Positions 47,137 to 59,040 of a stretch of 64,000 bases of DNA are shown here, piece by piece. Both the position numbers and the translations under genes were made by a program. The notes below the pieces were generated by a model, which was not told the DNA's origin, searched no databases, and saw only the letters and a program-made list of their open reading frames with translations. The stretch covers positions 128,540,766 through 128,604,765 of the forward strand of contig NC_089491.1 of NCBI RefSeq assembly GCF_036850765.1. The letters are read 5' to 3'. Source of the DNA: Saccopteryx bilineata. Lineage: Eukaryota > Chordata > Mammalia > Chiroptera > Emballonuridae. The stretch's first letter is position 1. The number at the start of each line of letters is the position of its first letter.

Positions 47137-47144
47137 ATTAAAAG

Positions 47145-47422
47145 CTATAAATATATTGTCTTCTTTAACTCATCTTTGTTTATGCTAAAGAAGTATCTTG
47201 AATAATACCAGGATACATGTGAATTAGTCCCCAAGAATCATAAAAACTCAAAGCAGCAGTGACCTGAGGAGCACAAATACAATCCACAGTCAAGGAGCTC
47301 AAAGCCTTTAGGCTGACAGGCATTATGCCCTTTAAATTACAAGGCAGATAACCTGTCTCATTTCTACTACTAATGTTTCTTCCACTGCCCTTAATTATTA
47401 TCTCTTTAAAACTGTCCATGAG
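47145..47422. other. Unique sequence, no gene seen
   Basis: No repeat recognised. The C-terminal part of a long minus-strand frame crosses it by chance. Confidence 0.45.
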
Positions 47423-47840
47423 GCCCTGGCCGGTTGGCTCAGCGGTAGAGCATCGGCCTGGCGTGTGGGGGACCTGGGTTCGATTCCCGGCCAGGGCACA
47501 CAGGAGAAGCGCCCATCTGCTTCTCCACCCCTCCCCCTCTCCTTCCTCTGTCTCTCTCTTCCCCTCCCGCAGCCGAGGCTCCATTGGAGCAAAGATGACC
47601 CAGGCGCTGGGGATGGCTCCTTGGCCTCTGCCCCAGGCGCTGGAGTGGCTCTGGTCACAACAGAGCGATGCCCCGGAGGGGCAGATCAGCGCCCCCTGGT
47701 GGGCAGAGCATCGCCCCCTGGTGGGCGTGCCGGGTGGATCCCGGTCAGGCGCATGCAGGAGTCTGTCTGACTGTCTCTCCCCGTTTCCAGCTTCAGAAAA
47801 ATACAAAAAAATAATAATAATAATAAATAAATAAATAAAA
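47423..47840 (+). mobile_element. Type A SINE, nearly intact young copy
   Basis: Complete head with A box (TTGGCTCAGCGGTAGAGC) and B box (GGTTCGATTCC), body, and the CCGTTTCCAGCTTCAGAAAA end with an ATAATAATAAATAAAT tail. The head keeps a perfect 7-bp acceptor-like stem, GCCCTGG at 47423-47429 with CCAGGGC at 47491-47497. The 208- and 153-codon frames here are SINE shadows. Confidence 0.95.
47690..47724 (-). promoter_or_regulatory. Tandem pair of CTCF-like cores in type A SINE
   Basis: CGCCCCCTGGTGG occurs at 47690-47702 and again at 47712-47724. Each reads CCACCAGGGGGCG on the minus strand. The 22-bp spacing comes from duplication of a short SINE segment. Confidence 0.55.
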
Positions 47841-48448
47841 TAACTAAAATAAATTTAATCCATTCCAATCCTGTGAAACATCTCCAAACCATCCTAAATT
47901 ATTAAAAAAAAACATGTTTTTAATTAAGAAACACACATGTATACTTTACCAATGCATAACAAAATATATGAAATAAAATAAAAAAGTGTTATTTAGTATA
48001 GTTTTATTACCTTGGAGATAGACGAGTGTGGCTAATGGAGGTGAATGGCAGAGGAGGAGGGAGGGAGGAAGGGATGCAGGCACTGTAGACACGTAAACTA
48101 AAACTTCACTTTTTTAACACTAAATGTAAACTAAAACTTCATTTTCTTTAAACAAAACTAAAGCTGCATGTTCTTTACTTAAAATGAAACCACAAAAACT
48201 TAATTGTAAAAAAAATGCACTTTCTTAACTTTAAACTTAACCTAACTTTAACATTATGTATTTTTTATTTAATCAGCCCTGTTTTTGCCTTTTTGGCTAC
48301 ACTTTTAGCACTTTCATTTGCAGGACTTTTGAATGAAAATCTATCCAAAGAGGTTTGCTTTTGCCTACCTTTTAAAGTATGATATTACGTAAATGTGACA
48401 AACAAGTGTCATTAAAAAGTGCTGAAGCACGACCAGTTAAAACTTTTT

Positions 48449-49113
48449 CTGGGTGTTTCTTTTCCTTTTTCTTTTTTTTTATTAATTTTAATGGGGTGAC
48501 ATTAATAAATCAGCATGCATATGTTCAAAGAAAACATCTCCAGGTTATCTTGTCATTCAGTTATGTTGCATACCCGTCACCCAAAGTCAAATTGTCCACC
48601 ATCACTTTCTATCTGGTTTTCTTTGTGCCCCTCCCCTCCCTCCTCTCCCTCCCTCTCCTCCCCCCCCATAACCACCACACTCTTGTCAATGTCTCTTAGT
48701 CTCCTTTTTATGTCCCACCTAAGTATGGAATCATGCAGTTCTTAGTTTTTTTCTGATTTACTTATTTCACTCAGTATAACGTTATTAAGATCCATCCATT
48801 TTGTTGTAAATGATCCAATGTCATCATTTCTTATGGCCAAGTAGTATTCTATAGTATATATGTACCTATCTTCTTTATCCAGTTATCCATTGAAGGGCTT
48901 TTTGGTTATTTCCATGTCTTGGCCACTGTGAACAATGCTGCAATGAATATGGGGCTGCATGTGTCTTTACATACCAGTGTTTTTGAGTTATGGGGGAATA
49001 TTCCCAGTAGAGAGATTGCTGGGTTATATGGTAGTTCTATTTTCAATTTTTTGAGGAACCACCATACTTTCTTTTATAGTGGTTGCATTCCAACCAACTG
49101 GGTGTTTCTTTTC
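48449..49113 (-). mobile_element. L1 insertion in the Tigger, with target duplication
   Basis: The L1 body is 48465-49097. The 16-bp duplication CTGGGTGTTTCTTTTC is at 48449-48464 and 49098-49113. TTAATTTTAATGGGGTGACA is the 3' terminus; the ORF2 C-terminal complement follows with TGTTGTAAATGATCC and TGAGGAACCACCATAC. 5'-truncated to 633 bp. Confidence 0.95.
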
Positions 49114-49600
49114 AATGAAACTTGAAAGCTTCTTCCACATCGCCAGCATGTCTTTAATTTCACTTGTAGAAATCACTTCCGCTGACTCTACCTCCTCCTC
49201 ACTACTAATCTCTTGCAGAAGCTCCATATGTTGCATCATCTGTCCTCCTTCAACTCCTCAGTTGAGAGTTTCTCCTCATGTTCCTTGATGAGCTCGTTTA
49301 CATCACTCTCATCTACCTCCAGACCCACCGACTTTCCAAGGGACACAACCTCCTCCAACGCTTCTACCTTGGTCTTAGTCTCAGTTTGAATCCTTTGAAG
49401 TCCCTATCTGCAAAAACATCAGGCCATAATTTTTTCCATGCCGAGTTCAAGGTTCTTCCTGTAACTTCTTGCCATGCCAAGTCAATAATATGTAAACATA
49501 TCACGATGTTGTAGTGATCTTTCCAAAACTCTCGAAGGGTTACAATTGTATTCTCAGTCACCTCAAAGCAGTGGCAGAACAAGTGTTTTGTGTAAAGCTT

Positions 49601-49973
49601 TTTTTTTTTTTTGTATTTTTCTGAAGCTGAAAATGGGGAGGCAGTCAGACAGGCTCCCGCATGTGCCCAACCAAGATCCACCCGGCATGTCCACCAGGGG
49701 GCGATGCTCTGCCCATCTGGGGCGTTGCTCCGTTGCAACCAGAGCCATTCTAGCTCCTGAGGCAGAGGCCATAGAGCCATCCTCAGGGCCTGGGCCAACT
49801 GTGCCCCAATGGAGCCTCAGCTGCGGGAGGGGAAGAGGGAGACAGAGAGGAAGGAGAGGGGCAGGGGTGGAGAAGCAGATGGGCACTTCTCCTGTGTGCC
49901 CTAGCCGGTAATCGAACCTGGGACTCCTGCATACCAGGCCGACGCTGTACCACTGAGCAAACCAGCCAGGGCC
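49601..49973 (-). mobile_element. Type A SINE inserted in the Tigger transposase region
   Basis: Target duplication TGTGTAAAGCTTTT at 49589-49602 and 49974-49987; the first copy merges with the SINE tail T run. Head complement is GAGCAAACCAGCCAGGGC. It interrupts the transposase just after the LYT residues that follow the third catalytic site. Confidence 0.95.
49691..49703 (+). promoter_or_regulatory. CTCF-like core within type A SINE
   Basis: CCACCAGGGGGCG, same SINE position as at 3548. Confidence 0.5.
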
Positions 49974-51338
49974 TGTGTAAAGCTTTTTAAAGTTGGAAAT
50001 GACCTGCTGATCCATAGGTTGCAAGATTGAAGTTGTGGGTGGGAGGTAGAGGACTTTCACGAATTTGAACTCACCAAGAATGTCATCTTCAAGACCAGGT
50101 GGGTGGGCTGGAGCATTTTCAGGGATTAGTAATGCATTCAACAGGAGTTTATTTTCTTGAAGATATTTCTTCACTGCAGGACCAAAGACGAGATTTAACC
50201 ATTCATTAAAATACTGCCACCTAACCTATGCCCTAGCATTAGGGCGCCACATAACCTGCAGGGTTGTTTTTTTTTAAGAATATTGTGAGTCTTAAAGTTC
50301 GAGGATTTTTGGAATGATACACTAGTAGTGGCTTTACTTTACAGTAACTGCTAGCATTTGCACACAATGCAAGGGTCAGATGGTCCTTCCTGGGTTTATG
50401 GCCTGGTAGCTTCTTCTCCACGGTGATGAAAGTCCTCTGGGCATTTTTTTCCCCAAAACAATCCTGTTTTGTCATAGTTGAACAGTTGTTGGGGGATGTA
50501 GCCTTCCTTTTCGATAAGTGCAGCAAAACATGTGATGTACTCCTCAGCTGCCTTAACATTAGCACTCACAGCTTCACCGTGCCTCACCACCAAGTGGATG
50601 CCAGATCTCTTCTTGAAACTTTCAAACCAGCCATGACTTGCCTTAAACATATCTTCTGCTGCCTTTTTTGAGGTTGATAGTTCTTTCTTCTTCAAGTTGC
50701 TGTAAATAATACCTGTCTTTTTGCATATTACAGTCTCCACCACTGTATCTCCTGCCAGCTCTTTCTCTTTCACCCACACCAGCAGAAGCTTCTCCATTCT
50801 TCATGGATATTTGTCCTTAATTGGGACAGAATTGTAGCTCCTTTCGCTGGATTTGCGCTTTTGATGGTATCCTTTTGTTCAAGGATGGTACAAATTGTAG
50901 ATGTATTGCGGTTGTACAGGCTTGCCAGTTTAATCACTCATACACCATGCTCATGTTTTTCTATTATTTCTTGCTTTACTTCTATTGACATCATTCTCTT
51001 CTTCTTCTCACCACTGTCCTTTACACTCACCCTTCAGCCCCATGATAGCACACAAAAAAAGTTAGTAAAAAATGCAAAAATGATGTAAGACCAAGTACAG
51101 CGCATGAGATTTGACTTGATTCTGCTGGTAACACATGAGAAAGAACAAGATGCTGATGTTGTGCTACCGATACTGTACTCATGCGCCAATGCGCCAACTA
51201 GTAGCAGCTTCCCGAATCATGACTCATATCTCAGAATTTCGCTCAGATCTCGAACAAAAATATGGACCAAGTCACAGCTTGTATCACTAAAAAAAAAAAA
51301 TGTATGTTGGTCTGCTCATATCTCAAGGTATCACTGTA

Positions 51339-51905
51339 TAACAACTTTCGAAAGCAGTTTGGCTTTCTATAGAACATTGAAGAAATGTGTAATTTAAGAA
51401 CCAGAAATTTTATTTCTAGGTATATTCTCTAGCCTAGATGAGTATAATTGCGCATACCAAGAAACACATGCCAAAATGTTCATAACAGCATTATTTGTAG
51501 TAACAAAACATGAAAACAATCTAAATATCCAGCAAGGGGAGATGGATGACATGCAGTGAAGTCCGTTTAGCAATGAAAATAAATGAAGTACAGTTATTTA
51601 CAACAACATGAATGAATCTCATAAGTTAATGTCAAGGAAAAAAATCCAGACACAATTTACATAATTTCATGTATAGATAGGTAAAGCTAAGATATAGATA
51701 GAATTTAGCAAAATATACTCAGTATTTCTTTAAAACCCATCAAAATTATGACAGTGGTTACTAGAAGAGTCAGGGCAATAATTACACTCCGCAAAAGATC
51801 ATGACTAGAGATTCTGGTGTTCTCTTTCTACAACTAGAAAGTGATTACACAAGTTTTGCTTTATAATTCATGAAGCTAATATTTTAATTTTTATTCATGC
51901 TTATG
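51339..51905 (+). mobile_element. Old L1 3' region
   Basis: ACAACTTTCGAAAGCAGTTT, TTCATAACAGCATTATTTGT, CCAGCAAGGGGAGATGGATG and ATGAATGAATCTCATAAGTT follow the order of old L1 (L1M-type) 3' sequence. It begins right at the Tigger end. Confidence 0.7.
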
Positions 51906-52014
51906 TGCCATATTTCCCAGCGAACCTTTTATATATTTATTTATTTATTATACTCATCCAAACCAGACCTTCTTTTGTTTTGTTTTGTTTACTTAATTCT
52001 CTTTTTTCCAAGTT

Positions 52015-53345
52015 AGGGTTAACATGCAATATTATTTTATATTGGTTTCGGGTATGTACATATCATTTTTTTATTTTAACATAACATTTTTTAAAAATTA
52101 TAGTTCACTTTTAATGTTATCTTGTATTGGTTTTAGATGTACAGTATAATGGTTAGATAATCATGTACTTCAGAAAGTGTTTCCATCAATATTTTCAGTA
52201 CCCCCCAGACAGTATACATAGTTATTGCAATACTATTGACTGTTTCCTGTGCTGTACTTTACATTTCCATGACTATTTTGAAACTAACAAATTGTACTTC
52301 TTAATCTTTCATCTCTTTCACCCCTTCCCCCAACATCCCTCCTCTCTGGAAACCATCTGTCTGTTCTCTGTGTCTGTCTGTTTCAATTTTATTTGTTTGT
52401 TTATTTTGTCCTTTAAACTCCACATCTGAGTGAAATTATATGGTATTTGTCTTTTTCTGACTGACATTTCATTGAGCATAATACTCTCAAGGTTCATCCA
52501 TGCTGATGGGCTGAGTAATATTCCATCATATATATGTGCCACTATTTTTTTTATCCAATTGTCTGTTGATGAGCACTTGGATTTATTCCATATCTTGGCT
52601 ATTATAAATAACAATGCAATGAACATAGAGGTGCATATATTCTTTCAAAGTAGTGTTTCAGTATTCTTTGGATATATTCCCAGAAATTGAATCACTGACT
52701 CAAAAGCAATGTTATTTTTAATTTTTTCAGGTAACTTCATACTGTTTTCCATTGTGGCTGCACTAATCTGTATCCTCACCATTTGTGAAATTATTGATAA
52801 TATCCATTTTGGAAAATTATGAAGCCATAGTTTATTGTGATTTAAATTTGCATTTCTCTGATGACTAGGGCCATTGAGCACCTTTTCATATGTCAATTGC
52901 CATTGATAGTACTTCTATGGAGAAGTGTCTATTCAGATCTTCTGCCCATTTTTTAAAAATTTTATTATTATTGGTTTTAATTAATATGACTTCATAAATT
53001 TTGGATATTAACCCCTTATCAAATGTATCATTAGCAAATATGTTCTGACATTCCACAAATTGTCTTTTCATTTTGTTGATTGTTTTTATTGCTGAACAAA
53101 TCTTTTAGTTTGATGTAGTCCCATTTGTTTATTTTTGTTTGTTTGTTTTTGTTGCATATGGAGATATTGAATATATCAGAAAAATATTGCTAAGAGAAGT
53201 GTCTGGGATTTTACTGCCTATGTTTTCTTCTAAGAGGTTTATGATTTTGAGTCTTACATTTAAATTTTTAGTCCAATTTGACTTTATTCTTGTATATTGT
53301 ATAAAAAAGTAGTCTAGTTTTATTTTTATGTCAGTAAAACTTTTA
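52015..53345 (-). mobile_element. 5'-truncated L1 (possibly two overlapping 3' ends)
   Basis: Two related 3' UTR starts occur, at 52015-52062 (AACATGCAATATTATTTTATA) and 52075-52160 (TGTTATCTTGTATTGG). The ORF2 C-terminal complement then continues to about 53345. Minus-strand frames at 52318-52626, 52645-52896, 52886-53071 and 53129-53362 are consecutive broken ORF2 pieces. Confidence 0.88.
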
Positions 53346-55531
53346 AAAATTAAAAAATACATTTATTCTCAGTTTGCTCTTGTTTGTATTCACTAGGAAA
53401 AAGAGAAATTCATCAAAATCAAAACCAAAGCTTTACAAAGATTTATGAAATTAACACAAGTATAATAAAGTTTTTTAACTTAAAACTTAACTCAGGATTC
53501 AGCCATTTCTGAACATCCGATCATTCAGTTTAAAGTTGCCCCATACTTTTCCATGGGATCTTGCTTTATTTTTTTTTTCATAGGCCTACTTACTAAGTTA
53601 AATCTTACAGTTAGTTCATTTGCTTCTTTATGTATTATCTCTATTCCCAGTTCTAGAAAATATGCTCCGTGAAGCATATTTCTGGGATAACTTGTTCTTC
53701 TGAATTCATAATGCTTACAACCTATTCTAGCATGTACTAGGAGTTCAAAAAATATTTATTAAGTTGGTGCATGTGACACTTCTCAAAATGTATACATGAA
53801 CATTGTCAAGAAATATATAACCGAGTACTCTGTTTCAATAAATTGAGGAAATCCTCTCTTATATTTTATTTATGGTGATAGTCCCTGTATATTAGCATAT
53901 CAAGGGCTGTTCAGAATCCTAAAGTGAAGTGAATTGTTTAACTTTGCTAATCAGAGCATTTCCCAAACTTTGTGTGACATACTTTCTCAGAGAAACAAGC
54001 TGGAGGCTTGCCCAAAATGAGCAGTCTGAAAAATAAATTCTAATGAATTAATGCAAATGCAACAAAGCAAACAGGAGTTCTCAAACTGTGGGAATAGTAA
54101 ATAAAAGTAGCTTCTCAAATCCCTAATTTTTTATGGGAGACACAATTGGGTAGCTGATTATGATGTTCTGCCAATGCTGGAAGAGGGCCTCAGGTCATTG
54201 AGAACTCAGAATAGATGTTTTTAAACCTTTTACACACCGAACATGTCACATAAAACCTCAGCATTATTACCTCATATAGTTGCAAAAAGTACATTTAATA
54301 AACTGGACCTCATCTCTGGGTTTGAGATATAAATACTTCCAATGGTCTATATTATAATTATGATGAAGCATCAAAATTGTGGAGGTCTATTGACCCTACA
54401 TGTGATAACAGTCCCAGGACATGTAAATTGTTTGTGACCAATGTCTTACAGGGAATGACCATACTAAGCCTAGTGGCCTCCTCCACCAGGAGACCTTTTA
54501 GAAAAAAAAAAAGCATTAATATTCCAAGGAATTAGTATTTCATGTAAATATTTTAGAAACACTCAACTAGGCAATGTAATAAGTGTGTATACATTAACTG
54601 AATATTTTAATTGAAAATGCATTCTATTTAAACCTTGGATGAAAATACATTGGCAATGTTTCAATTTTAACATGTGCCTTTAGTTTTCATATTAATATAG
54701 TAATGTCAGCTAACTTGATATTTTTCAGGCCACCCCAATCTAGAAGTAAAACTTGGGTCACTTTTGATTATTTCATAAAAAAAGTGTTCAAAATATACCA
54801 AACCTTGTATTTCATTCAATTTTCCTTTTGATATTTTCCCACTTTCTGTCACTGAGCTACAGAAAGGGAAAGCTTTCTCTTTCGCCACCTTTAAAATGGC
54901 ATAAATTTCTTTCTTCTCTTAATAAAATTACAGAGGCTATTTTCCTTTACATATTTATGGCAACCTTCTGACCCAGGGGCCAGAGCATTCAGGGAAATGC
55001 ATAATTCTCTCCCTTTCCATCAGTTAATGAGTGTGACCTTGTGGGAGAGGCAGAATGATTTTAGCTGTTTCTCTCGCTTTTAACCACAACTAATGGAGGC
55101 AACAGAAGGTTTTGCATCATTACTGAAGCCTCTAAATTGATGCAGCATGCTGATTGCTTCAATAAAAGCTACAGTGAATGATTCTCAGAAATCACCTACT
55201 GCCAAAACGCACACAGATGGCCTAGGTTGAAACCCAGCCCACCACAAAGAGATGAAGAGATGACTTTCAAAGATGTAGATAACAATGTACTGGGTATTTT
55301 TCATCTTTGTGTCTTGCTGAAGGATCCAAATATGGCTATGTACTTATTTCAAAGACTGGTTTCCAAGAAGGGGGAGGGATAAGAGTCACTATAATATCCC
55401 TACAGTGACTCATAAATTGTTTTAATGTTGCTATGCTGCTTTGTAGAGGTTATACATATCCAAAATACATAATGGTTCTTTGTCCATAAACACATAGAAA
55501 TTCTGACTCTAGTCTCAGCAGGTTTACTTAT
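53346..55531. other. Mostly unique sequence, no gene seen
   Basis: No exon recognised. The part at 55010-55210 is compositionally balanced and leads into the duplicated block at 55213. Confidence 0.5.
55213..55531 (+). repeat. Duplication block 5, copy 2, left part
   Basis: Collinear with 18552-18880. TACTTATTTCAAAGACTG at 55341-55358 is exact in both. It is cut by an LTR at 55532. Confidence 0.75.
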
Positions 55532-56080
55532 TGTATTGTAAGCCTAGTAGTTGTGGCCACCGTCATAGCCGTCAAGCACATGCAGGTTCTCATCAAATTC
55601 AGACAGACAGTAATAAAACTGCGAAGCCAAGAACTGGTGGGCCATTACCTTTATTCTAGATTCATACTGGCCAATGAGTAAAAAACAAGCACACAGGCAC
55701 CAAAATCCATTCATATGTTTCCCGGTTCCACAACCATGAGAATCTTTCCAGTTTTCCAAAGGCCCCACTAGCCTCAGCCACCTCCTTTTCCCCATCTGCA
55801 TGCCTCCATCTTGGCTGCTTCTCTCTCTGCACCCACATGGCCTCTCTCCCTGCAACAACGTGGTGTCCTCCAAAATGGCCTCCTAGCTCCTCCTTTTAAA
55901 ACTTTTTGGTGGGACAACCTCTCCTCTAGCACACAGTAGCATAACCAAGCCCCTTTCCAAGCATAAAAATAAGTAGCCATATCACCTGGGCCATGGCCAT
56001 TCATGTGGGCAGCACCATTTTTAACAATAAAAGTGAGCAAAACCAAATAACACAAATTTTACAAACTTATTTGCCCAATA
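55532..56080 (-). mobile_element. Solo LTR (family 3), splitting a duplicated block
   Basis: An exact 5-bp duplication CTTAT is at 55527-55531 and 56081-56085. A minus-strand AATAAA is at 55650-55655. The body matches the copies at 25493 and 40885. The 109- and 93-codon minus-strand frames lie inside the LTR. Confidence 0.85.
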
Positions 56081-56160
56081 CTTATTTTATTATTTCCCAA
56101 AATAAGATGAAAAAAAAAAACTGAACAAAAATTGGAATGGGCATTGCTAGCCAGGAGTAA
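56081..56160 (+). repeat. Duplication block 5, copy 2, right part
   Basis: TTTTATTATTTCCC through GGAATGGGCATTG aligns with ACTTTTAAATTATTCATT through GGAATGGGTCATT at about 18877-18935, continuing the block beyond the LTR. Confidence 0.6.
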
Positions 56161-56334
56161 ACAAAATTTTTGGAATAACTCTAGCAATTCTTCAAACTAA
56201 TTTTTTCTTTACTTCCAGAATAAAGTTTTTTAAGTGTCCATTCAGAATATCTTCATTTCAAATCTTCACTTCTGTAACTCTGTCTGACACAAATATGCAC
56301 ACGATGCAGAAAATAAATTTTTAAATTGATTTTT

Positions 56335-56679
56335 CTTAATGAGAGAGAGAGAGACAAGGACAGAAGGAATTTTTTGTGAGCTATATATACATCAAGAGAG
56401 AGACAGAGACAGAGAGAGGAAGGGAGAAAGATGAGAAGCATCAACTCTTAGTTGCAGCTGTTTCATTGTTCATTGATTGCTTCTCATATGTGCCTTGACC
56501 AGGGGGCTCCAACTGAGCTAGTGACCCCTTGCTCAAGCAAGCAAACCTTGGACTTCAAGCCAGTGACCATAGGGTCATGTCTATGATCCCACACTTCAAC
56601 CAGCAACCTCAAGGTTTTGAACCTCTGTTCTCAGCAACTCAGGCCAATGCTCTGTCCACTACACCACCACCTGGTCAGG
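56335..56679 (-). mobile_element. Type B SINE
   Basis: Exact 15-bp target duplication TTTAAATTGATTTTT at 56320-56334 and 56680-56694. Head complement is CACCACCTGGTCAGG. Confidence 0.95.
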
Positions 56680-56694
56680 TTTAAATTGATTTTT

Positions 56695-57097
56695 ATTGGA
56701 GTGAGAGAATAAGAGAGAGAGAGAATGACAATAACAGTGAAGTTCAGACTATCTTACCTTTCTATCTTGTTCTATAAGGTAACGTGTTTCCTTTAATTAA
56801 TGATGTTCATGTTTCTGTCTTCATATAGCACCTCCTATATATTCTTACAGATAGTCATATAATTAGATGAATGAATAATTATAGTTATTTTTGTCAATAA
56901 AGCTTAGTGTGCAGTTTTTAGTTCTCTTTGTTACCATGTCTTAATTAGCATCAACAATGCATTTGTCAATTGCTAGCTATATGATTATGATTCTTAATTT
57001 TATAATTTGTACTTCCAACTTGATCTTTTCTTTAAGCTGTCTCCTAGATTCCACCACTTACCAGACAACTCCTGAACTGTGACTTTCCTACTGTGTA
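56695..57097. other. Unique sequence, no gene seen
   Basis: Nothing recognised apart from a short GAGA run. Confidence 0.5.
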
Positions 57098-57170
57098 TGG
57101 GTTGAATTGTGTCCCCTGCAAAAAGCATGTGTTGAAGACCTAAACTGAGTTAGTTTCTTTTTTTCCCCTA
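57098..57170 (+). mobile_element. MLT1-type LTR 5' fragment
   Basis: GGGTTGAATTGTGTCCCCTG then GCATGTGTTGAAGACCTAA is the characteristic start of many MaLR LTRs. Confidence 0.75.
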
Positions 57171-57639
57171 AAACATTTTATAATTTCAGAGTGTGCAAAG
57201 TACTATCAATAGGATATGGACAGTGTGCTGTGTAAGTGTACCTCATTTAGCACTGCAGCAATAATAAAGGGTCCCTGGGGATGGAGGAACCTACATTGGA
57301 TTATGAAGAGTAGCGTGTAAATGTCAGATGAAGGTTAAGGGCAAGCGATGGAGGATACATTTAATAGAATCAGAGGCATAGAAAATATGGTCTATTAATG
57401 GAACTACATGAAGTAATTATAAAATAATTGGGCTCAGGCAATGTATCTGAAAGGGCTACTCTGCCAGTTGTTAAAGATTTGTTGTTTCATTTTTTTCCCT
57501 CAAATTAATTAAGCAATATTTAAAGTTTCTAAACACAGAGATGACATTAACTGGCTTTTAGAAATATCTCCATTCAAAAAATTTAAGTTTCTACCTTGTT
57601 GTAGTTGCACAATATCACACAAATACATGAGCATTAGCT

Positions 57640-57850
57640 CCAATCTTTCTCTTTGGGGGAGAGTTTCCTTGTCCTTAAAAGTGGATGCTGGAAGTACTCC
57701 TTCAGGTAGGGACTTCTCCTCCTGTGCAATCCTGCCCAAGCATTACCCAATAAACTTGTCTATTACTGCTATTTTGGGCTCCTATCTCTTTCTTGGTCAG
57801 TCCCCATATGCTCAGACACTGCAGAGTTCTGGAGATATTCTGGGCTAAAG
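57640..57850 (+). mobile_element. Possible LTR fragment
   Basis: CAATAAACTTGTCTATTACTG followed by a pyrimidine-rich stretch resembles an LTR polyadenylation region. Boundaries and family are not recognised. Confidence 0.3.
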
Positions 57851-58834
57851 AAGAAGGACTGGTCATGAACATAGTAAATCCTAGTGGAATCATGGAGTAG
57901 ATTAGAATACCCTAGCAAACTGACTACAATAAGAAGAAAAGACTCAAGATAGAAATATTATAGCACCAACCTTTAAACACATAGAAAAAAGAGAATGAAT
58001 AAAACTGAGCAGGAATGATAGACATGCCAGAGATTAGTATTGTACAAGAGACAATTCCAAGAAGAGAAAAACCAAAGAAGTTGAGCTTCCAAAATGACAT
58101 AAGAATTGAATAAAATGTGTCTGTTTTATTTTGCATTTAGATCATTAGTAGTTTTATGTTTTGATTTACCTTTGTATTTACCAATACCTCTACTCACCAC
58201 TTCTTGTTGTATCTCAGACCTTTTTCATGGGGCTATTATCTTTCTAAAATTATTTTTATAATATTAAAATCTCTAAATTAAACAAATTGTCTTTATTTTA
58301 CACTTGCTTTTGAGAAGTTCTTTTACTGGACATAGAAATTAAGCTGAGGATTATTTCTCTTGCTACATGAAGACATATTCACTGTCTTCTATTGCTGCTA
58401 TTGAAATTTCAATTCAGTCTACTTGATTTTTTTTATGTGGCTTGATTTTATGGATTTAGGAATGGCATACCACCTCTACAAACTTCTCTTTGTGCTCTGA
58501 AGTCTCACTAATATGTATAAGTATTCATATTATTTATCCTGCTTGGAAATTATTCAAATATTTGTGAATTTTGGGAAATCTCTTCAAATATTTTAGTTCT
58601 TCCCCAATTTCTCAATATTCTATATTTCTTAACTTCTCTGTCATATATTTTTTTTCTATCATGTATGATGGGTAATCTGTATTACTTTAAATTTCAGTTG
58701 ATTTTGTTGGTCCCCATCAGAGAATGTTTTCTGGAAAAATATTTCTGGTCTATACCACAAAGGATGTATAAAGCAAAAGAGCATTGGCAATGATTTGATC
58801 ACAACTGATTTTAGTTTCAGTAACAGAAAACATT

Positions 58835-59040
58835 AAACATACTAGCAGCTTAATAAAATGTAAACATTTATTTCTTCTCATCTACAAATCCAGAAGTACA
58901 GGATCCAGGTTGGTAAATTGGCTCTGCTTCTCAGGGACCTAAGTTCCTTCCAGGTCACTGTTGTGACACACTTAGTGTGTTTCTCTAGACATTAAAGTCC
59001 AAAATGATATCTGTGGCCCAGTAGGTAGGAGAGAGGAAAG
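58835..59040. repeat. Possible ancient interspersed repeat
   Basis: TTTATTTCTTCTCATC and GCTCTGCTTCTCAGGGACCT..CTCCTTCCAG-like order resembles an old mammalian MER-type repeat, but I cannot name it. Confidence 0.35.

Larger units (their letters stand above)
48275..51010 (-). pseudogene. Tigger transposase pseudogene (CENP-B-like DNA-binding plus DDE domain)
   Basis: A cut-and-paste transposase relic. From the high end: a first helix-turn-helix part with SIEVKQEIIEKHEHGV then a stop, and NRNTSTICTILEQKDTIK (about 50.85-51.0 kb). After a frame change comes the second DNA-binding region from MEKLLLVWVKEKE (50797), with GWFESFKKRSGIH. The DDE domain has its first acidic residue in FNYDKTGLFW (Asp at about 50472). 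The second site reads PENAPAHP (about 50119), with Glu where the family has Asp. The third is in QPMDQQVISNFKKLY (about 50011). The C-terminal acidic part near 49.1-49.35 kb resumes beyond the L1 insertion and ends near 48.28 kb. Frameshifts near 50.40 and 50.80 kb, an in-frame stop and two insertions make it non-functional. Confidence 0.88.
47999..51336 (-). mobile_element. Near-complete Tigger-type (pogo/Tc1-mariner) DNA transposon
   Basis: The right end, read on the minus strand, begins CAGTGATACCTTGAGATATG and is next to a TA. The left end shows a diverged partner with AGT..ACCTTGGAGATA next to TAGTA. The span is 3338 bp. Subtracting the nested L1 (649 bp with its duplicated site) and SINE (385 bp) leaves about 2.3 kb, the normal length of an autonomous Tigger. 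It encodes a transposase relic listed separately. Confidence 0.85.

Noticed and set aside
47180..47834. Long open frames of 208 and 153 codons on opposite strands
   Set aside because: They are GC-rich SINE sequence read in both directions, with the same peptide-like words recurring wherever type A SINEs occur.
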